A stretch of DNA of 64,000 nt from Sphingopyxis sp. (GCA_016793775.1 JAEULK010000089.1:62001-126000); one strand, 5' to 3'. Counted from the stretch's first letter, positions 27,098-37,242 are shown. A program made the numbers and translations. Notes: generated from the letters alone by a model not told the origin.

Positions 27098-27352
27098 TCA
27101 GATCACCCAGTCGATCGTGCTCATCTGCATCACCGCCTGCCCCTTGGCGCGGCGCTGTTCGACCATGATCTTGTTGAGCCGCGAAATCGTGTCGCTGCCG
27201 GTGGTGATGCACCAGCCGGGCACCACTGCATGGACCAGCGCACACATTCCGCCCCAGATCATCGTCACGCCGAATTTCGACGCAACGCCGAAATGTTCGA
27301 TGTAATTTTCATCGACGCTCTTGGGATGGTCGATGAACAGGCGCTTGAACAT
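27098..27352 (-). CDS. DUF6356 family small membrane protein
   Basis: An 84-aa protein matching the sphingomonad/rhizobial DUF6356 pattern: MFKRLFIDHPKSVDENYIEHFGVASKFG at the N-terminus, then a hydrophobic segment TMIWGGMCALVHAVVPGWC and a Thr/Gly/Ser-containing ITTGSDTISRLNKIM. One membrane-associated helix is likely. No function is established. The ATG at 27352 was chosen over an upstream start because it begins the conserved block and follows AGGAGC at good spacing. Confidence 0.82.
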   Translation of the reverse strand: MFKRLFIDHPKSVDENYIEHFGVASKFGVTMIWGGMCALVHAVVPGWCITTGSDTISRLNKIMVEQRRAKGQAVMQMSTIDWVI

Positions 27353-27418
27353 GGGGGATGCTCCTTTCCGGCTGCCCGCCGCCCTAGCGGGGCGAGGGCG
27401 GGGGAGCAAGGTTGCCGG

Positions 27419-27610
27419 TCAGTCGCGCAGGAAAATCTCTTCGATCCGCATCCCGAAGAGGTCGGCGATGCGAAAGGCGAGGGGGAGCGAGGGGTCATAT
27501 TTGCCGGTCTCGATCGCGTTGACCGACTGGCGCGATACTTCCAGCCGCTCGGCCAGGTCCTGCTGGCTCCAGTCACGCTCGGCGCGCAGGACTTTGAGGC
27601 GGTTCTTCAT
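27419..27610 (-). CDS. Small XRE-family HTH regulator
   Basis: A 63-aa stand-alone helix-turn-helix protein of the YgzD/Cro-like type: KNRLKVLRAERDWSQQDLAERLEVSRQSVNAIETGKYDPSL, with recognition helix VSRQSVNAIE. Such mini-regulators are usually encoded with a small membrane protein, which is the case here: its start overlaps the upstream membrane-protein gene by 4 bp. Both are probably autoregulated through repeats at 28260-28295. Confidence 0.9.
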   Translation of the reverse strand: MKNRLKVLRAERDWSQQDLAERLEVSRQSVNAIETGKYDPSLPLAFRIADLFGMRIEEIFLRD

Positions 27611-28227
27611 GGCCGGGTCGCGCGCCGTTCGGCCGACGCCATGATCGCCTGCCCCAGCCCCAGGCCGATGGCCCAGATCGGCACCACCCACCAGGCGGGT
27701 ATATGCGGGGCGACGCCGAAGGTTTCAAGGAAACCCCACAGCGTCCCGGCGAGCAGCACGAGCGCGAGGCCGATCAGCGCGGCGCTGGTCTGGCGATGGC
27801 GCAGATATTCATCCTCTTCCTCAATGACATAACGCGCCAGCGTCCACACGAAGAACACCATCGGCACCGACGGCAGGATCGCGATCGCCCAGAGCAGAGC
27901 GCCCTGCGGGTCGAGATAGTTGCGCGCGGTCATCGCGGTCCCCAGGCATAGGACATAGCCGACCGACCAGATCAGCATGCGTTGGTTGTACCGCCGCGTG
28001 GCGGGTGACAGCGCGCCGGCCGCGGCCTGGCGATTGCTCGCCGCCTTGGTCATCGGGATGAGCAGCAGTGCCGCCACCGCGACGAACGGGAGCGAGCGCC
28101 AGCCGCCCAGCAGGCCGCGATACTCACCATAGGCGATGGCACACATTGCCGCCGCAAAGGCGAGCGCCCACAGCGCCGGGTGGCGACCCGCAAGGCCGGT
28201 TTCGATTTTCTCAGCCTTCTCGGCCAT
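27607..28227 (-). CDS. Multi-pass membrane protein co-encoded with an XRE regulator
   Basis: A 206-aa protein of unknown function with six predicted hydrophobic segments (about 18-36, 46-60, 84-100, 111-131, 149-166 and 179-196) and a cytoplasmic EEEDEYLRHRQT stretch between helices 4 and 5. It resembles membrane partners found with short XRE regulators. The ATG at 28227 follows AAGGAAG. It leads a two-gene unit with the HTH gene. Confidence 0.8.
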   Translation of the reverse strand: MAEKAEKIETGLAGRHPALWALAFAAAMCAIAYGEYRGLLGGWRSLPFVAVAALLLIPMTKAASNRQAAAGALSPATRRYNQRMLIWSVGYVLCLGTAMTARNYLDPQGALLWAIAILPSVPMVFFVWTLARYVIEEEDEYLRHRQTSAALIGLALVLLAGTLWGFLETFGVAPHIPAWWVVPIWAIGLGLGQAIMASAERRATRP

Positions 28228-28259
28228 GTCAAACTTCCTTATCTGATAGACAAGGTAGC

Positions 28260-28295
28260 TTTACATTGGGAACAATCATAAGTCAACTTACATTG
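28260..28295. promoter_or_regulatory. Repeated CAATGTAA boxes in the XRE/membrane-protein promoter
   Basis: On the minus strand the octamer CAATGTAA occurs twice, 27 bp apart, in an AT-rich 70-bp leader with a possible -35 TTGACT between them. The position suggests an operator for the small HTH regulator encoded downstream. No other copy was noticed elsewhere in the window. Confidence 0.4.
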
Positions 28296-28398
28296 ACATA
28301 ATGACAAGGATACTCGCGTCGCTCCCGCTTGCGTTACGCATGCGCTCCGGCCATCGTGCCGGGACACAAGGCGCTGCAACGGCGATCAGGGGATTGAA

Positions 28399-28872
28399 AT
28401 GAAACAGCTATGTCTCGGTGTTGCGCTGATGCTTGCCGCTTGCGGCGCGCCTCCGGCGGCAGGCGAGGACAAGGCGCAAGCCATTCTGGCGCAAGATGCT
28501 GCCGAAGCACAGGCCGGCTGGCAGAAAGGCCTGTCCGCGCCGCCCGTCGCCGACACGCTGGAGGCCGAGGTCGGCTGCACGCTGCAATGGGAAATTTGGG
28601 GCATGGCGATCAGCGACGGCCGGCTCGTCGATACGGTCATGGCCGCGCTGCCGCCTGAAATTCAGGTCAAACCCGCCTTCGACGCGCACAGCCGCTGGAG
28701 CGAAAAGACGCTGGCGCGGCAGGATGCGTCGGGCGGCGACCCCGGCCCGACGCTCGACGCCTATCAGCGGCTGAAACCCGCGGTCGAGACAGCGTTCGAC
28801 AGCGCCTTCACCGGCAAGCCCGGCGCGCTCGAGGCCTATGTCGCGAGGCTGGCGGCCTGCCGCAACCCCTAG
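28399..28872 (+). CDS. Small lipoprotein of unknown function
   Basis: Unrecognised 157-aa protein with a clear lipoprotein signal (MKQLCLGVALMLAACG, lipobox LAAC). The mature part is helical, rich in Ala/Glu/Asp, and has two further Cys (EVGCTLQW and the C-terminal LAACRNP) that may pair. It stands alone about 100 bp before thrS on the same strand. It is probably a periplasmic, outer-membrane-anchored protein. Confidence 0.75.
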   Translation: MKQLCLGVALMLAACGAPPAAGEDKAQAILAQDAAEAQAGWQKGLSAPPVADTLEAEVGCTLQWEIWGMAISDGRLVDTVMAALPPEIQVKPAFDAHSRWSEKTLARQDASGGDPGPTLDAYQRLKPAVETAFDSAFTGKPGALEAYVARLAACRNP

Positions 28873-28968
28873 AGTGGTCGGCCGCCGTTGCGAATCCGCC
28901 CCTTGCCGCTCCTGTCGCATGCTGGCAAAGGGGCGCTCTTTACCCCGCCAGAAAGGCCGATTTTTCCG

Positions 28969-30972
28969 ATGTCCCAGATGATCCGCGTCACCCTTCCCGA
29001 TGGCTCTGCCCGTGAAGTCGCGCGCGGGACCACTCCGGCCCAGATCGCGGCCGACATCGGACCCGGCCTCGCCAAGGCCGCGCTCGCTGCGAAGATCGAC
29101 GGCGAACTGCGCGACATCATGCGCCCGCTGGAGGAGGACGCCCACCTCGCGCTGGTGACGAGCCGCGACGAGGCCGATGCGCTCGAACTGGTGCGCCACG
29201 ACTTTGCGCATGTGCTCGCGGAGGCGGTGCAGAAGCTGTTCCCGGGCACGCAGATCACTTTCGGCCCCTCGACGAACGACGGTTTCTATTACGACTTCGC
29301 GCCGACCGCCGAGCACGGCCCTTTCCGCGACGAGGAACTGCCGCTGATCGAGGCGGAGATGCGCAAGATCATTGCCGCCGATCTGCCCCTCACGCGCGAG
29401 GTGTGGGAGCGCGACGCGCTGATCTCGAAATGGGCGACCGACGGCGAGAGCTTCAAGGCCGAATGGGCGCATGAACTGCCCGAGGGCGAGGAACTGACCG
29501 TCTATCGCAGCGGTGACGGCTGGATGGACATGTGCCGCGGCCCGCACCTCGCCTCGACCGGCAAGCTCGACCCTGCGGCGTTCAAGCTGACGCGCGTGTC
29601 GGGCGCCTATTGGCGCGGCGACCAGAAGAATGCGCAGCTGTCGCGCATCTACGGCACCGGCTGGCTCAACAAGAAGCAGCTCGCCGAACATCTCGTCCGG
29701 CTCGAGGAAGCCGCCAAGCGCGACCATCGCAAGATCGGCCGCGAGATGGACCTGTTCCACCTGCAGGAAGAGGCGCATGGCAGCGTCTTCTGGCATCCCA
29801 AGGGCTATCGCATCTACCGCGAGCTCGAGGCCTATATGCGCCGCGCGATCGACGGGTCGGGCTATCAGGAGGTCAAGACCCCGCAGGTCATGGACGCGAA
29901 ACAGTGGGAACAGTCGGGCCACTGGGGCAAATATCGCGAGAATATGTTCGTCATCCCCGACGAGGTGCCGAACATCGAGGACGAAGGTCCGCTCGTGTCG
30001 GACGACGCCGAGTGGATGGCGCTCAAGCCGATGAACTGCCCCGCGCATGTCCTGATCTTCCGCCAGGGCATGAAGTCCTACCGCGACCTGCCGCTGCGCA
30101 TGGCCGAAATGGGCTGCTGCCACCGCAACGAGCCGCACGGCGCGCTGCACGGCATCATGCGCGTGCGCCAGTTCACGCAGGACGACGGCCATATCTTCTG
30201 CCGCGAGGATCAGATCGTCGAGGAAGTCCGCAGCTTCTGCGAATTGCTCGACCGCGTCTACAAGCAGCTCGGCTTCGAGAAATATGCGGTGAAGCTCGCG
30301 CTGCGCCCCGAGATGCGTTTCGGCACCGAGGACATGTGGGACAAGGCCGAGGCCGAGCTGCGCGAAGCGGTCGAGCGCGCCGGCATGGCGAACGACGATT
30401 ATGGCTGGGAAGAATTGCCGGGCGAGGGCGCCTTCTATGCGCCCAAGCTTGAATTCCACCTGACCGACGCGATCGGCCGTACCTGGCAGTGCGGGACGAT
30501 CCAGTCCGACCGCGTGATGCCCGAACGCCTGGACGCGGCGTATGTTGGCGAGGATGGCGAGAAGCATCGCCCGGTGATGCTCCATCGCGCGATCCTTGGC
30601 ACTTACGAACGCTTCATCGGCATTTTGATCGAGCATTTCGCCGGACGCTTCCCGACCTGGCTCGCGCCGGTGCAGGCGGTGGTCGCGACGATCGTCAGCG
30701 ACGCCGACGATTATGCGAAGGACGCGCTGGCGCAGATCACCGCCGCGGGCATCCGTGCCGACAGCGACCTGCGCAACGAAAAGATCAACTACAAGGTCCG
30801 CGAGCACAGCCTGCAAAAGGTCCCGTATCTGCTTGTCGTCGGCAAGCGCGAGGCCGAGGAAGGCACGGTCGCGATCCGCACCCTCGGGCAGGACGGCCAG
30901 CGCATCATGCCGCTCGCCAAGGCGATCGCGATGCTGAAGGGCGAGGCGACCCCGCCCGACCTGCGCAGTTGA
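28969..30972 (+). CDS. thrS: Threonyl-tRNA synthetase
   Basis: Class II synthetase of 667 aa that charges tRNA-Thr. Domains in order: TGS (about 1-62, [19 protein letters not shown]), editing domain (about 65-230, with the [12 protein letters not shown] metal-site motif), class II core (about 245-545, with [20 protein letters not shown], the zinc-ligand [11 protein letters not shown] and [26 protein letters not shown] CCHRNEPHG), and an anticodon domain (about 560-667). The ATG at 28969 gives the canonical start. Its stop overlaps the TTG start of the next gene. Confidence 0.97.
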   Translation: MSQMIRVTLPDGSAREVARGTTPAQIAADIGPGLAKAALAAKIDGELRDIMRPLEEDAHLALVTSRDEADALELVRHDFAHVLAEAVQKLFPGTQITFGPSTNDGFYYDFAPTAEHGPFRDEELPLIEAEMRKIIAADLPLTREVWERDALISKWATDGESFKAEWAHELPEGEELTVYRSGDGWMDMCRGPHLASTGKLDPAAFKLTRVSGAYWRGDQKNAQLSRIYGTGWLNKKQLAEHLVRLEEAAKRDHRKIGREMDLFHLQEEAHGSVFWHPKGYRIYRELEAYMRRAIDGSGYQEVKTPQVMDAKQWEQSGHWGKYRENMFVIPDEVPNIEDEGPLVSDDAEWMALKPMNCPAHVLIFRQGMKSYRDLPLRMAEMGCCHRNEPHGALHGIMRVRQFTQDDGHIFCREDQIVEEVRSFCELLDRVYKQLGFEKYAVKLALRPEMRFGTEDMWDKAEAELREAVERAGMANDDYGWEELPGEGAFYAPKLEFHLTDAIGRTWQCGTIQSDRVMPERLDAAYVGEDGEKHRPVMLHRAILGTYERFIGILIEHFAGRFPTWLAPVQAVVATIVSDADDYAKDALAQITAAGIRADSDLRNEKINYKVREHSLQKVPYLLVVGKREAEEGTVAIRTLGQDGQRIMPLAKAIAMLKGEATPPDLRS

Positions 30973-31835
30973 GCGCGGCCGCGAGCAAGCCGCGCCGCCG
31001 CCGGCGCCGCTGGCTGGTTCTGCTGATGCTGCTCGGGCTGCTGCTGGTCGGTCGCGGGCTGTGGAACGCCAGCGCCGATCCGATCGTCCGCCCCACGAAC
31101 GTCGAACTCGCCGACTGGCCCGCGGGTGCGCCGCCGATGCGCGTGCTGCTCGTCTCCGACACGCATGTCGCGGGTCCCGACATGCCGCCCGTGCGGCTCG
31201 CCGCGATCCTGCGCCGCTTCAACGAGCTGAAGCCCGACCTGATCTTGCTCGCGGGCGATTTTCACAGCGGCAAGACGCTCTCGACGCGCCATTATTCGGC
31301 CGCCGAACTGACTGCGCCCTATGCACAGGCGAAGGCGAAATATGGCGTGGTCGCGGTGCTCGGCAATCATGATTATTGGTTCCAGCCCGAACCGATCGCG
31401 AAGGGCATGACGGCCGCGGGGGTGACCGTGCTGCGCAATCGCGCGGTACGGCGCGGGCCGCTGATCGTCGGCGGGGTCGATGACGAGGTCACCAATCACG
31501 ACAATCTCAAACGAACTTATGCCGCGATGGACGCGCTGGGGCCGGGGCCGCGCATTCTGACGACGCACAGCCCCGACATCGTCCCCGACCTGCCCGCGCC
31601 CGTCGATGTCGTCTTTGCGGGCCACACCCATTGCGGCCAGATCGCGCTGCCGTTCATCGGCCCGCTCAGCTACGCGTCGAAATATGGCGACCGTTTCGCC
31701 TGCGGCGCGATGGTCGACAAGGGACAAAAGATCTTCGTCGGCGCCGGCCTGGGTACCAGCATCTTGCCGCTGCGCTATGGCGTGCCGCCCGACGTCTGGC
31801 TGGTGACGCTGGGCCCCCGGGTCGCCAAGCCATGA
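30969..31835 (+). CDS. Metallophosphoesterase (YkuE/CpdA-like), membrane-anchored
   Basis: A 288-aa calcineurin-like phosphoesterase with an Arg-rich N-terminus and one membrane helix ([17 protein letters not shown]). The full dinuclear metal-site set is present: [29 protein letters not shown] and GHTHCGQ. Members of this family often act on UDP-diacylglucosamine or other phosphoesters outside the membrane; the substrate here is undefined. The start is an in-frame TTG overlapping the thrS stop (TTGA). The stop overlaps the next ATG by 4 bp. Confidence 0.88.
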   Translation: MSAAASKPRRRRRRWLVLLMLLGLLLVGRGLWNASADPIVRPTNVELADWPAGAPPMRVLLVSDTHVAGPDMPPVRLAAILRRFNELKPDLILLAGDFHSGKTLSTRHYSAAELTAPYAQAKAKYGVVAVLGNHDYWFQPEPIAKGMTAAGVTVLRNRAVRRGPLIVGGVDDEVTNHDNLKRTYAAMDALGPGPRILTTHSPDIVPDLPAPVDVVFAGHTHCGQIALPFIGPLSYASKYGDRFACGAMVDKGQKIFVGAGLGTSILPLRYGVPPDVWLVTLGPRVAKP

Positions 31836-32593
31836 CCGGCGCTTGGCATGCGGTCGGGCTGTCGCCTTTGCTTTTTGCCGTCGCCGCGGCGATGACCTTC
31901 GGCGCCGCGCTGGTGCGCGGGCTGACCGGCTTCGGCATGGCGATCATCCTCGTGCCGCTGCTCGGCATGATCGTTTCGCCGGGCGAGGCGGTGGTGCTCG
32001 GCATCATCCTTCAACTCCTGATCGGACCCGTCGGGTTTCGCCGCATCGCCGCCGACGCCGACCGGCAGAGTGCGATACCGATCGCGCTGCTCGCGATGGT
32101 CGCGACCCCGCTCGGCATGGTCGCGTTGAAGGCGGTGACCCCCGATGTCGCGCGGCTGCTGATCGCGGCGGTCGCGATCGGAGCGTTCCTCATTCTCTTC
32201 TTGCCGCAGCATCCCGACGGCCACCGGCCGGGGCGGTTTGCGGTCGGGCTGACCGGCCTGTCGTCGGGTATCTTGACCGGCTTCGCCGCGATGCCGGGGC
32301 CGCCGGTCGTGCCTTTCTATCTCCGCCAGCGCATCGCCCCGGCGGTCGCGCGCGCATCGATGATGCTGATCTTCTTCGCGACCGCGATCGCCGGGACGCT
32401 CGCGTCTCTGTGGCTCGGCCTTGCGACGCACAAGCTGTTCCTGCTGTCGCTGCTGCTTTTCGTGCCGATGTGGCTCGGCGACCATCTGGGCACCCGTGCC
32501 TTCGGCCGCGTGCCCGATCCGGTCTGGCGCAGTATCGTCGCGGTGGTGCTCGGGTTGGCGGGCTTGTCGGCTTTGCTTCGCCTGCTGAGTTAG
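31832..32593 (+). CDS. TSUP/TauE-SafE family permease
   Basis: A 253-aa membrane protein with seven to eight hydrophobic helices in two repeats, typical of the TauE/SafE/TSUP family, which moves organosulfonates or sulfite. The family-like GLTGFGMAIILVPLLGMIVSPGEAVVLG lies near residue 30, with a second-half counterpart GLSSGILTGFAAMPGPPVVPFYL. Substrate and direction are not readable. It is translationally coupled to the phosphoesterase (ATGA overlap) and converges with the ABC permease gene, the two stops sharing 4 bp. Confidence 0.88.
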   Translation: MTGAWHAVGLSPLLFAVAAAMTFGAALVRGLTGFGMAIILVPLLGMIVSPGEAVVLGIILQLLIGPVGFRRIAADADRQSAIPIALLAMVATPLGMVALKAVTPDVARLLIAAVAIGAFLILFLPQHPDGHRPGRFAVGLTGLSSGILTGFAAMPGPPVVPFYLRQRIAPAVARASMMLIFFATAIAGTLASLWLGLATHKLFLLSLLLFVPMWLGDHLGTRAFGRVPDPVWRSIVAVVLGLAGLSALLRLLS

Positions 32594-35091
32594 AGACTCC
32601 GCAGCGCGCTTGCCGGCCGCACCGAAAGCAAGGGCCAGCTCCCGGCGATCCCGATCAGGAACGCCAGCCCCGCGCCGCCGAGCAGGGTCATGCCGACGAT
32701 GAACGGATCGGGCGCGAAGCCGAAGTCGAAGATCCGCGTCACGACATACCAGCCCGCTCCGAGCCCGAGCCCGAGCGAAAGCGCGGCGAGGATCAGCGCC
32801 AGTACGGCATATTCCAGCCCCTGCGCGCCCAATATCTGCCCGCGGGTCGCGCCGAGCAGCTTGAGGATCACGCTGTCGTAGACGCGCCGCTCGCGGCTCG
32901 CGGCGATCGCGCCGATCAGCACCGCGATGCCGGCGAGGATCGCGATGCTCGCCGCCGCGGCGATCGCCTGGCTCATCTGGGTCAGCAAGGTCGTGACCTG
33001 CCCGATGACGTCGCGCACCGCGATCAGCGAGGCCGAGGGGAAGGCCCGCGGAATGCTGCGTGCGAGTTCGGCCTCGGCCGCGGGCGGCACCGCGACGGTG
33101 GCCACCATATTGTGCGGCGCGGCGTCGAAGCTGCCCGGCGAGAAGACGAGCACATAGTTGAGCCCGAAATTGTCCCATTCGACGGTGCGGAAGGACGCGA
33201 CCTTGCCCTGCACCTCGACACCCAAAACATTGACCGATAGCGTGTCGCCGATCTTGAGGCCGAGAGAGGTCGCGACCTCCGCCTCGACGCTGACCAGCGG
33301 CGGTCCCTTATAGTCGGCGGCCCACCATTGCCCGGCGGTGAGTTCGCTTCCGTTCGGCAAGGTGGGGCTGTACGTCAGCCCGCGGTCGCCGCGCAGCACC
33401 CACGCGCCCTCGGGCAGCTCGGCGAGCTCGTCGACGCGCTGCCCGGCAAATTCGGTGACGCTGCCGCGCAGCGCCGGGATCATGTTGACCTCGGCATCGG
33501 GTGCCGCCCTCGTGACCATCGCGCGAAATTCGGCGGCACCATCGCGCGGAATGTCGAGCACGAAGAAACTCGGCGCGCGCTGCGGCACGGTGCGTGAAAT
33601 TTCGGCGGTGATGCTCGTCTGGATCGCCGCAAGCGTCACCAACAAGGTCAGCCCCAGCCCCAGCGCCACCACCAGCGCCCCCGTCGCCGCACCCGGCCGG
33701 TGGAGGTTCGCGACCGCCAGCCGCAGCAACGGCTGCTTCGGCCGCGGTGCGAGGCTCGCCGCCTTGCGCACCAGCCAGCCGATGCCGACGAGCAGCAGCA
33801 GCAATCCGGAGGCGGCGCCGACAAAACCGAGCGCGAAAAAAGGCTCGCGCGCCGTCCCGACCGCGAGCGCGATAATCGCCGCCAGCGCGGTGCCGACCGC
33901 GAAGATCGTGCGTTTCTCGGGCCGTGCCATGCCGTCGATCGTCGCGCGAAACAGCCCCGCCGCCGGCACCTGCCGCGTCGCCGCGAGCGGGGGCAGGGCG
34001 AAAGCGATGGCGATGAGCAGACCATAGGACGCGCTGATCGCCAGCGGCAGCGGATAGATGGCGACGCCGGGTTTCACCGGCAGCACATCGCCCGCGATAG
34101 CGGAGATCGCTGCTGGCGCGAGCGCGCCGACGACGAGGCCGACGAAGATCGACACCGCCGCGACCGCCAATATCTGCAGGCCGTAAATGCGCATCACCGT
34201 GCCGCTGTCGGCGCCGAGCACCTTCAGCGTCGCCAGCCCCGACCGCTTGCCCGCAAGATAACTTGCGACGCCGTTGCCGACGCCGATCCCCGCGATCACC
34301 AGCGCCGCGAGGCCGACGAGCGAGAGGAATTGCCCCATGCGTTCGATGAAGCGCCGCGTTCCGGGCGCGCCGTTGCTGCGGTCGGTGATCTCCCAGACGG
34401 CCTCGGGGAATTTTTCGGTCAGGCTTTTGCCGATTGCCTCGGGATTGGCGTTGTCGGGCAGGCGGACGCGATATTTGCTCTCATAGAGGCTGCCCGGCTG
34501 GATCAGCTTGGTCGGCTCTAGGTCGTTCAGCCCGATGATCGCCACCGGGCCCAGCGTGAAGCCCTCGCCCAGCCGATCGGGCTCGTCGGCGATGATGCCG
34601 TCGATGCGGAAGCTCTTGTCGCCGAACTTGACCTGCTCGCCGACCTTGAGCTGGAGCCGCGAGGCGAGGTCGGCGCCGATCCAGGTCGCTCCGGCCGGGG
34701 GCGGGCCGCGCCGCACGCCGCTCTCCAGCCGCATTGTGCCGTAGAGCGGATAAGCACCGTCGACCGCCTTCAGTTCGGACAGCAGGGCTTCGCCGTCGGG
34801 GTCGTTGGCCATCGCGCGCATGCGCACCGTCGCCGATGCCTGACCCACGCCGCGAAACGCCGCCATCTCGGCCTCGCTCGCCTGCCGCTGCGGCAGGCCG
34901 AATTCGATATCGCCGCCGAGGATCGTCTGCCCGCGCACCTCGAGTTCCGACGTGATGCCGCGCGTCAGGCTGCCGATCGCGGCGAGCGTCGCGACGCCGA
35001 GGAACAGGCATACCGCGAGCAACCGCAGCCCGCGGATGCGCGTCGCGAGGTCGCGCCTTGCGATGCGCCAGACGGCGGCGAGGGACAGCAT
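32590..35091 (-). CDS. FtsX-family ABC transporter permease (YbbP-like)
   Basis: An 833-aa inner-membrane permease of the MacB/FtsX fold in duplicated form: an N-terminal helix followed by a large periplasmic domain (about 50-250), a block of helices (about 255-490 containing the middle bundle), a second periplasmic domain (about 510-690), and C-terminal helices ending WPLLSVRPASALRSL. This matches YbbP-type permeases associated with lipid or lysophospholipid handling. The start overlaps the ATPase stop by one base (TGATG). It pairs with the ATPase and lies divergent from a GDSL esterase, the same neighbourhood as E. coli tesA-ybbAP. Confidence 0.92.
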   Translation of the reverse strand: MLSLAAVWRIARRDLATRIRGLRLLAVCLFLGVATLAAIGSLTRGITSELEVRGQTILGGDIEFGLPQRQASEAEMAAFRGVGQASATVRMRAMANDPDGEALLSELKAVDGAYPLYGTMRLESGVRRGPPPAGATWIGADLASRLQLKVGEQVKFGDKSFRIDGIIADEPDRLGEGFTLGPVAIIGLNDLEPTKLIQPGSLYESKYRVRLPDNANPEAIGKSLTEKFPEAVWEITDRSNGAPGTRRFIERMGQFLSLVGLAALVIAGIGVGNGVASYLAGKRSGLATLKVLGADSGTVMRIYGLQILAVAAVSIFVGLVVGALAPAAISAIAGDVLPVKPGVAIYPLPLAISASYGLLIAIAFALPPLAATRQVPAAGLFRATIDGMARPEKRTIFAVGTALAAIIALAVGTAREPFFALGFVGAASGLLLLLVGIGWLVRKAASLAPRPKQPLLRLAVANLHRPGAATGALVVALGLGLTLLVTLAAIQTSITAEISRTVPQRAPSFFVLDIPRDGAAEFRAMVTRAAPDAEVNMIPALRGSVTEFAGQRVDELAELPEGAWVLRGDRGLTYSPTLPNGSELTAGQWWAADYKGPPLVSVEAEVATSLGLKIGDTLSVNVLGVEVQGKVASFRTVEWDNFGLNYVLVFSPGSFDAAPHNMVATVAVPPAAEAELARSIPRAFPSASLIAVRDVIGQVTTLLTQMSQAIAAAASIAILAGIAVLIGAIAASRERRVYDSVILKLLGATRGQILGAQGLEYAVLALILAALSLGLGLGAGWYVVTRIFDFGFAPDPFIVGMTLLGGAGLAFLIGIAGSWPLLSVRPASALRSL

Positions 35092-35801
35092 CAGCGCGGC
35101 GTCCTGCCGGCGCGTTCCTCGTCGATCCGCCCGTCATGCATCACCAGCACCCGGTCGCAATGCTCGGCGAGGTCGGGATCATGCGTGATGACCAGCAAGG
35201 TCGCGCCGAGTTCCTTGCCGCGCGAGAACAAGAGGTCGACGATCGCATGGCCCGTCGCGGTGTCGAGATTGCCCGTTGGCTCGTCGGCGAACAGGATCGC
35301 GGGCCCGCCCGCCATCGCGCGGGCGATGGCAACGCGCTGCTGCTCGCCGCCAGACAGCTGCGCCGGATAATGGGTCAGCCGGTGGCCCAGTCCGACCGCC
35401 TCCAGTTCCGCCGCTGCACGCCCGAACGGGTCGGCATGGCCCGACAGTTCGAGCGGCACCGCGACATTTTCCAGCGCGGTCATCGTCGGCAGCAGGTGGA
35501 ACGCTTGCAGCACGATGCCGATCCGTCCGCGCCGCGCACGCGCCAGGCCGTCCTCGTCGAGCGTCGTGAAGTCGGTCCCCGCGACATGGATCGTCCCGCC
35601 GCTCGCGCGTTCGAGACCCGCGAGCACCGCCATCAGCGAACTTTTGCCCGACCCCGACGGCCCGAGCAGCGCGACCGATTCCCCCGCGGCGACGCGCAGG
35701 TCGATCCCCCGCAAAATTTCGACGGGGGCCTTGTCGGTGCCGAGCGTCAGCGTCACATTATGGGCGGCGATCGCCGCATCCGCAGGCGGTCGGGAGAGCA
35801 T
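35091..35801 (-). CDS. ABC transporter ATP-binding protein (YbbA-like)
   Basis: A 236-aa LolD/MacB-type ATPase that energises the adjacent permease. Walker A GPSGSGKSS near residue 44, Q-loop LQAFHLLPTM, signature LSGGEQQRVAIARA near 147, Walker B ILFADEPTGNLD near 167 and the H-loop ITHD are all intact. The ATG at 35801 lies back-to-back with that of the GDSL esterase. The in-frame extension upstream would read through that gene's coding sequence and was rejected. Confidence 0.94.
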   Translation of the reverse strand: MLSRPPADAAIAAHNVTLTLGTDKAPVEILRGIDLRVAAGESVALLGPSGSGKSSLMAVLAGLERASGGTIHVAGTDFTTLDEDGLARARRGRIGIVLQAFHLLPTMTALENVAVPLELSGHADPFGRAAAELEAVGLGHRLTHYPAQLSGGEQQRVAIARAMAGGPAILFADEPTGNLDTATGHAIVDLLFSRGKELGATLLVITHDPDLAEHCDRVLVMHDGRIDEERAGRTPR

Positions 35802-35823
35802 GATCAAGAAGGGACCCTTTGGA

Positions 35824-36537
35824 ATGATCAAGGCCGGATGGCGCTCGTTTGCGATATATGGTTGCGTGATCGCGCTTTGCCAACCGCTCGCCGCGTGCGG
35901 ATCGGCGGAAAATCCCGCCGCTTCGACGAAGGCGGAACCCGCTTCGAGCAAGGCCGCTGCGGTTCCGGCCGACGCGCCGCTGGTCATCGCCTTCGGCGAC
36001 AGCCTTTATGCAGGGTACCAGCTTGGCCCGAAGGAAGGTCTCGCGCCGCAATTGCAGGCGGCGCTGGCCGCCGATGGCGTCGTCGCGCGGGTGCAGAACG
36101 CGGGCGTATCGGGCGACACCACCGCGGCGGGGCTGCAACGCCTGACCTTCGTGCTCGACAATGCGAAGGTAAAGCCCGCGCTCGTCCTGCTCGGGCTCGG
36201 CGGCAACGACATGCTGCGCGGCATCGACGCAGCGCAGACGCGCAGCAACCTCGACGCGATGCTGGCGGAACTCCAGAAGCGCGATATCCCGGTCGTCCTC
36301 ACCGGCATGATGGCCTCGCCCAACATGGGCAGCGACTATGCCAAGGCCTTCAACCCCATTTATCCCGAACTCGCGGCAAAATATGAAGCGAGCCTCTATC
36401 CCTTCATCCTCGACAATGTCGTGACGAACAAGGCGTTGATGCTGGGCGACAATGTCCATCCCAATGCCAAGGGGATCGGAGTGATCGTCGATGGGCTGGC
36501 GCCGCTGGTCGAGGAAGCCCTGCCCGACGCGGATTAG
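35824..36537 (+). CDS. GDSL arylesterase/lysophospholipase (TesA-like lipoprotein)
   Basis: SGNH hydrolase of 237 aa with a lipoprotein signal (GWRSFAIYGCVIALCQPLAAC). Block I FGDSLYAGYQL holds the catalytic Ser, GLGGNDMLRG is block III and LGDNVHPNAKG holds the Asp/His pair, so the triad is complete. It probably cleaves lysophospholipids or aryl esters in the periplasm. The start at 35824 follows AAGGGA at ideal spacing; an ATG at 35800 is possible but its ribosome site is too close. It is divergent from the ybbAP-like genes, as in enterobacteria. Confidence 0.92.
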   Translation: MIKAGWRSFAIYGCVIALCQPLAACGSAENPAASTKAEPASSKAAAVPADAPLVIAFGDSLYAGYQLGPKEGLAPQLQAALAADGVVARVQNAGVSGDTTAAGLQRLTFVLDNAKVKPALVLLGLGGNDMLRGIDAAQTRSNLDAMLAELQKRDIPVVLTGMMASPNMGSDYAKAFNPIYPELAAKYEASLYPFILDNVVTNKALMLGDNVHPNAKGIGVIVDGLAPLVEEALPDAD

Positions 36538-37178
36538 GCCAGCAATTTTCCGGCCCGAGCCCGCCAACTCGCTGCGAGGACACCCATCGCGGCCAACGCC
36601 CGTAGCGCGTCCGGCTCGCGCTTGCCGGTGCCGCCGACCAGCAGCGCGAATGCCCGCTCGATGCTCCAGTCGGGCAGGGGCCGTGCCACCAGCTCGAGCG
36701 TATCGCCCGCCGCGACCGTGCCTTCCTCGATCACGCGGTAATACCAGCCGCTGCGCCGCGACGTCACCACCGTCGCGGTGACGCTCGCGACCCCGAAGCG
36801 GTGGCCGAGTTTCCAGCACGGCTGGCGCCCCTGGCTGATCTCGACCAGGGCGCTGCCCAGCCGATAGCGGTCGCCGATGCAGGCTTCGGCCTCGATCAGT
36901 CCGTCGGTCGAGATATTCTCGCCGAACGCGCCCGGCGTATCGAGCAATTTATGTCCCCCGAGCGCCTCGGCCCACCAGCCGTAATGATCGCGCGGATAAT
37001 GGTGGATCGCCTTGTCGGTGCCGCCATGGACGCTGAGGTCCGCCTGTTCGTCGCCCGCGATGCCGAGGAAGCCGACGCGCTGCGGCCCGGCGACGGGCGC
37101 CTTGGCGATGGCGCTGGGTTCGTTGCCGCGGAAGCGTTCGGCTTTGCCGGTCAGGATGGCGTCGATGGTCAGGCGCAT
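36534..37178 (-). CDS. MOSC domain protein (YiiM-like)
   Basis: A 214-aa MOSC protein: GDEQADLSVHGGTDKAIHHYP near residue 43 and the conserved Cys motif ISQGRQPCWKLGHRF near 115 are typical of YiiM, the Mo-cofactor enzyme that reduces N-hydroxylated compounds. A helical 3-alpha segment follows (about 160-214), as in YiiM. It is cytosolic. The final 4 bp overlap the stop of the convergent esterase gene. Confidence 0.9.
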   Translation of the reverse strand: MRLTIDAILTGKAERFRGNEPSAIAKAPVAGPQRVGFLGIAGDEQADLSVHGGTDKAIHHYPRDHYGWWAEALGGHKLLDTPGAFGENISTDGLIEAEACIGDRYRLGSALVEISQGRQPCWKLGHRFGVASVTATVVTSRRSGWYYRVIEEGTVAAGDTLELVARPLPDWSIERAFALLVGGTGKREPDALRALAAMGVLAASWRARAGKLLA

Positions 37179-37242
37179 GATCGGCGTTTAGCGGCTGGTG
37201 AGAGGGGCGGGAAGGATCTTTAGCCCGCACCATACCCCAACG

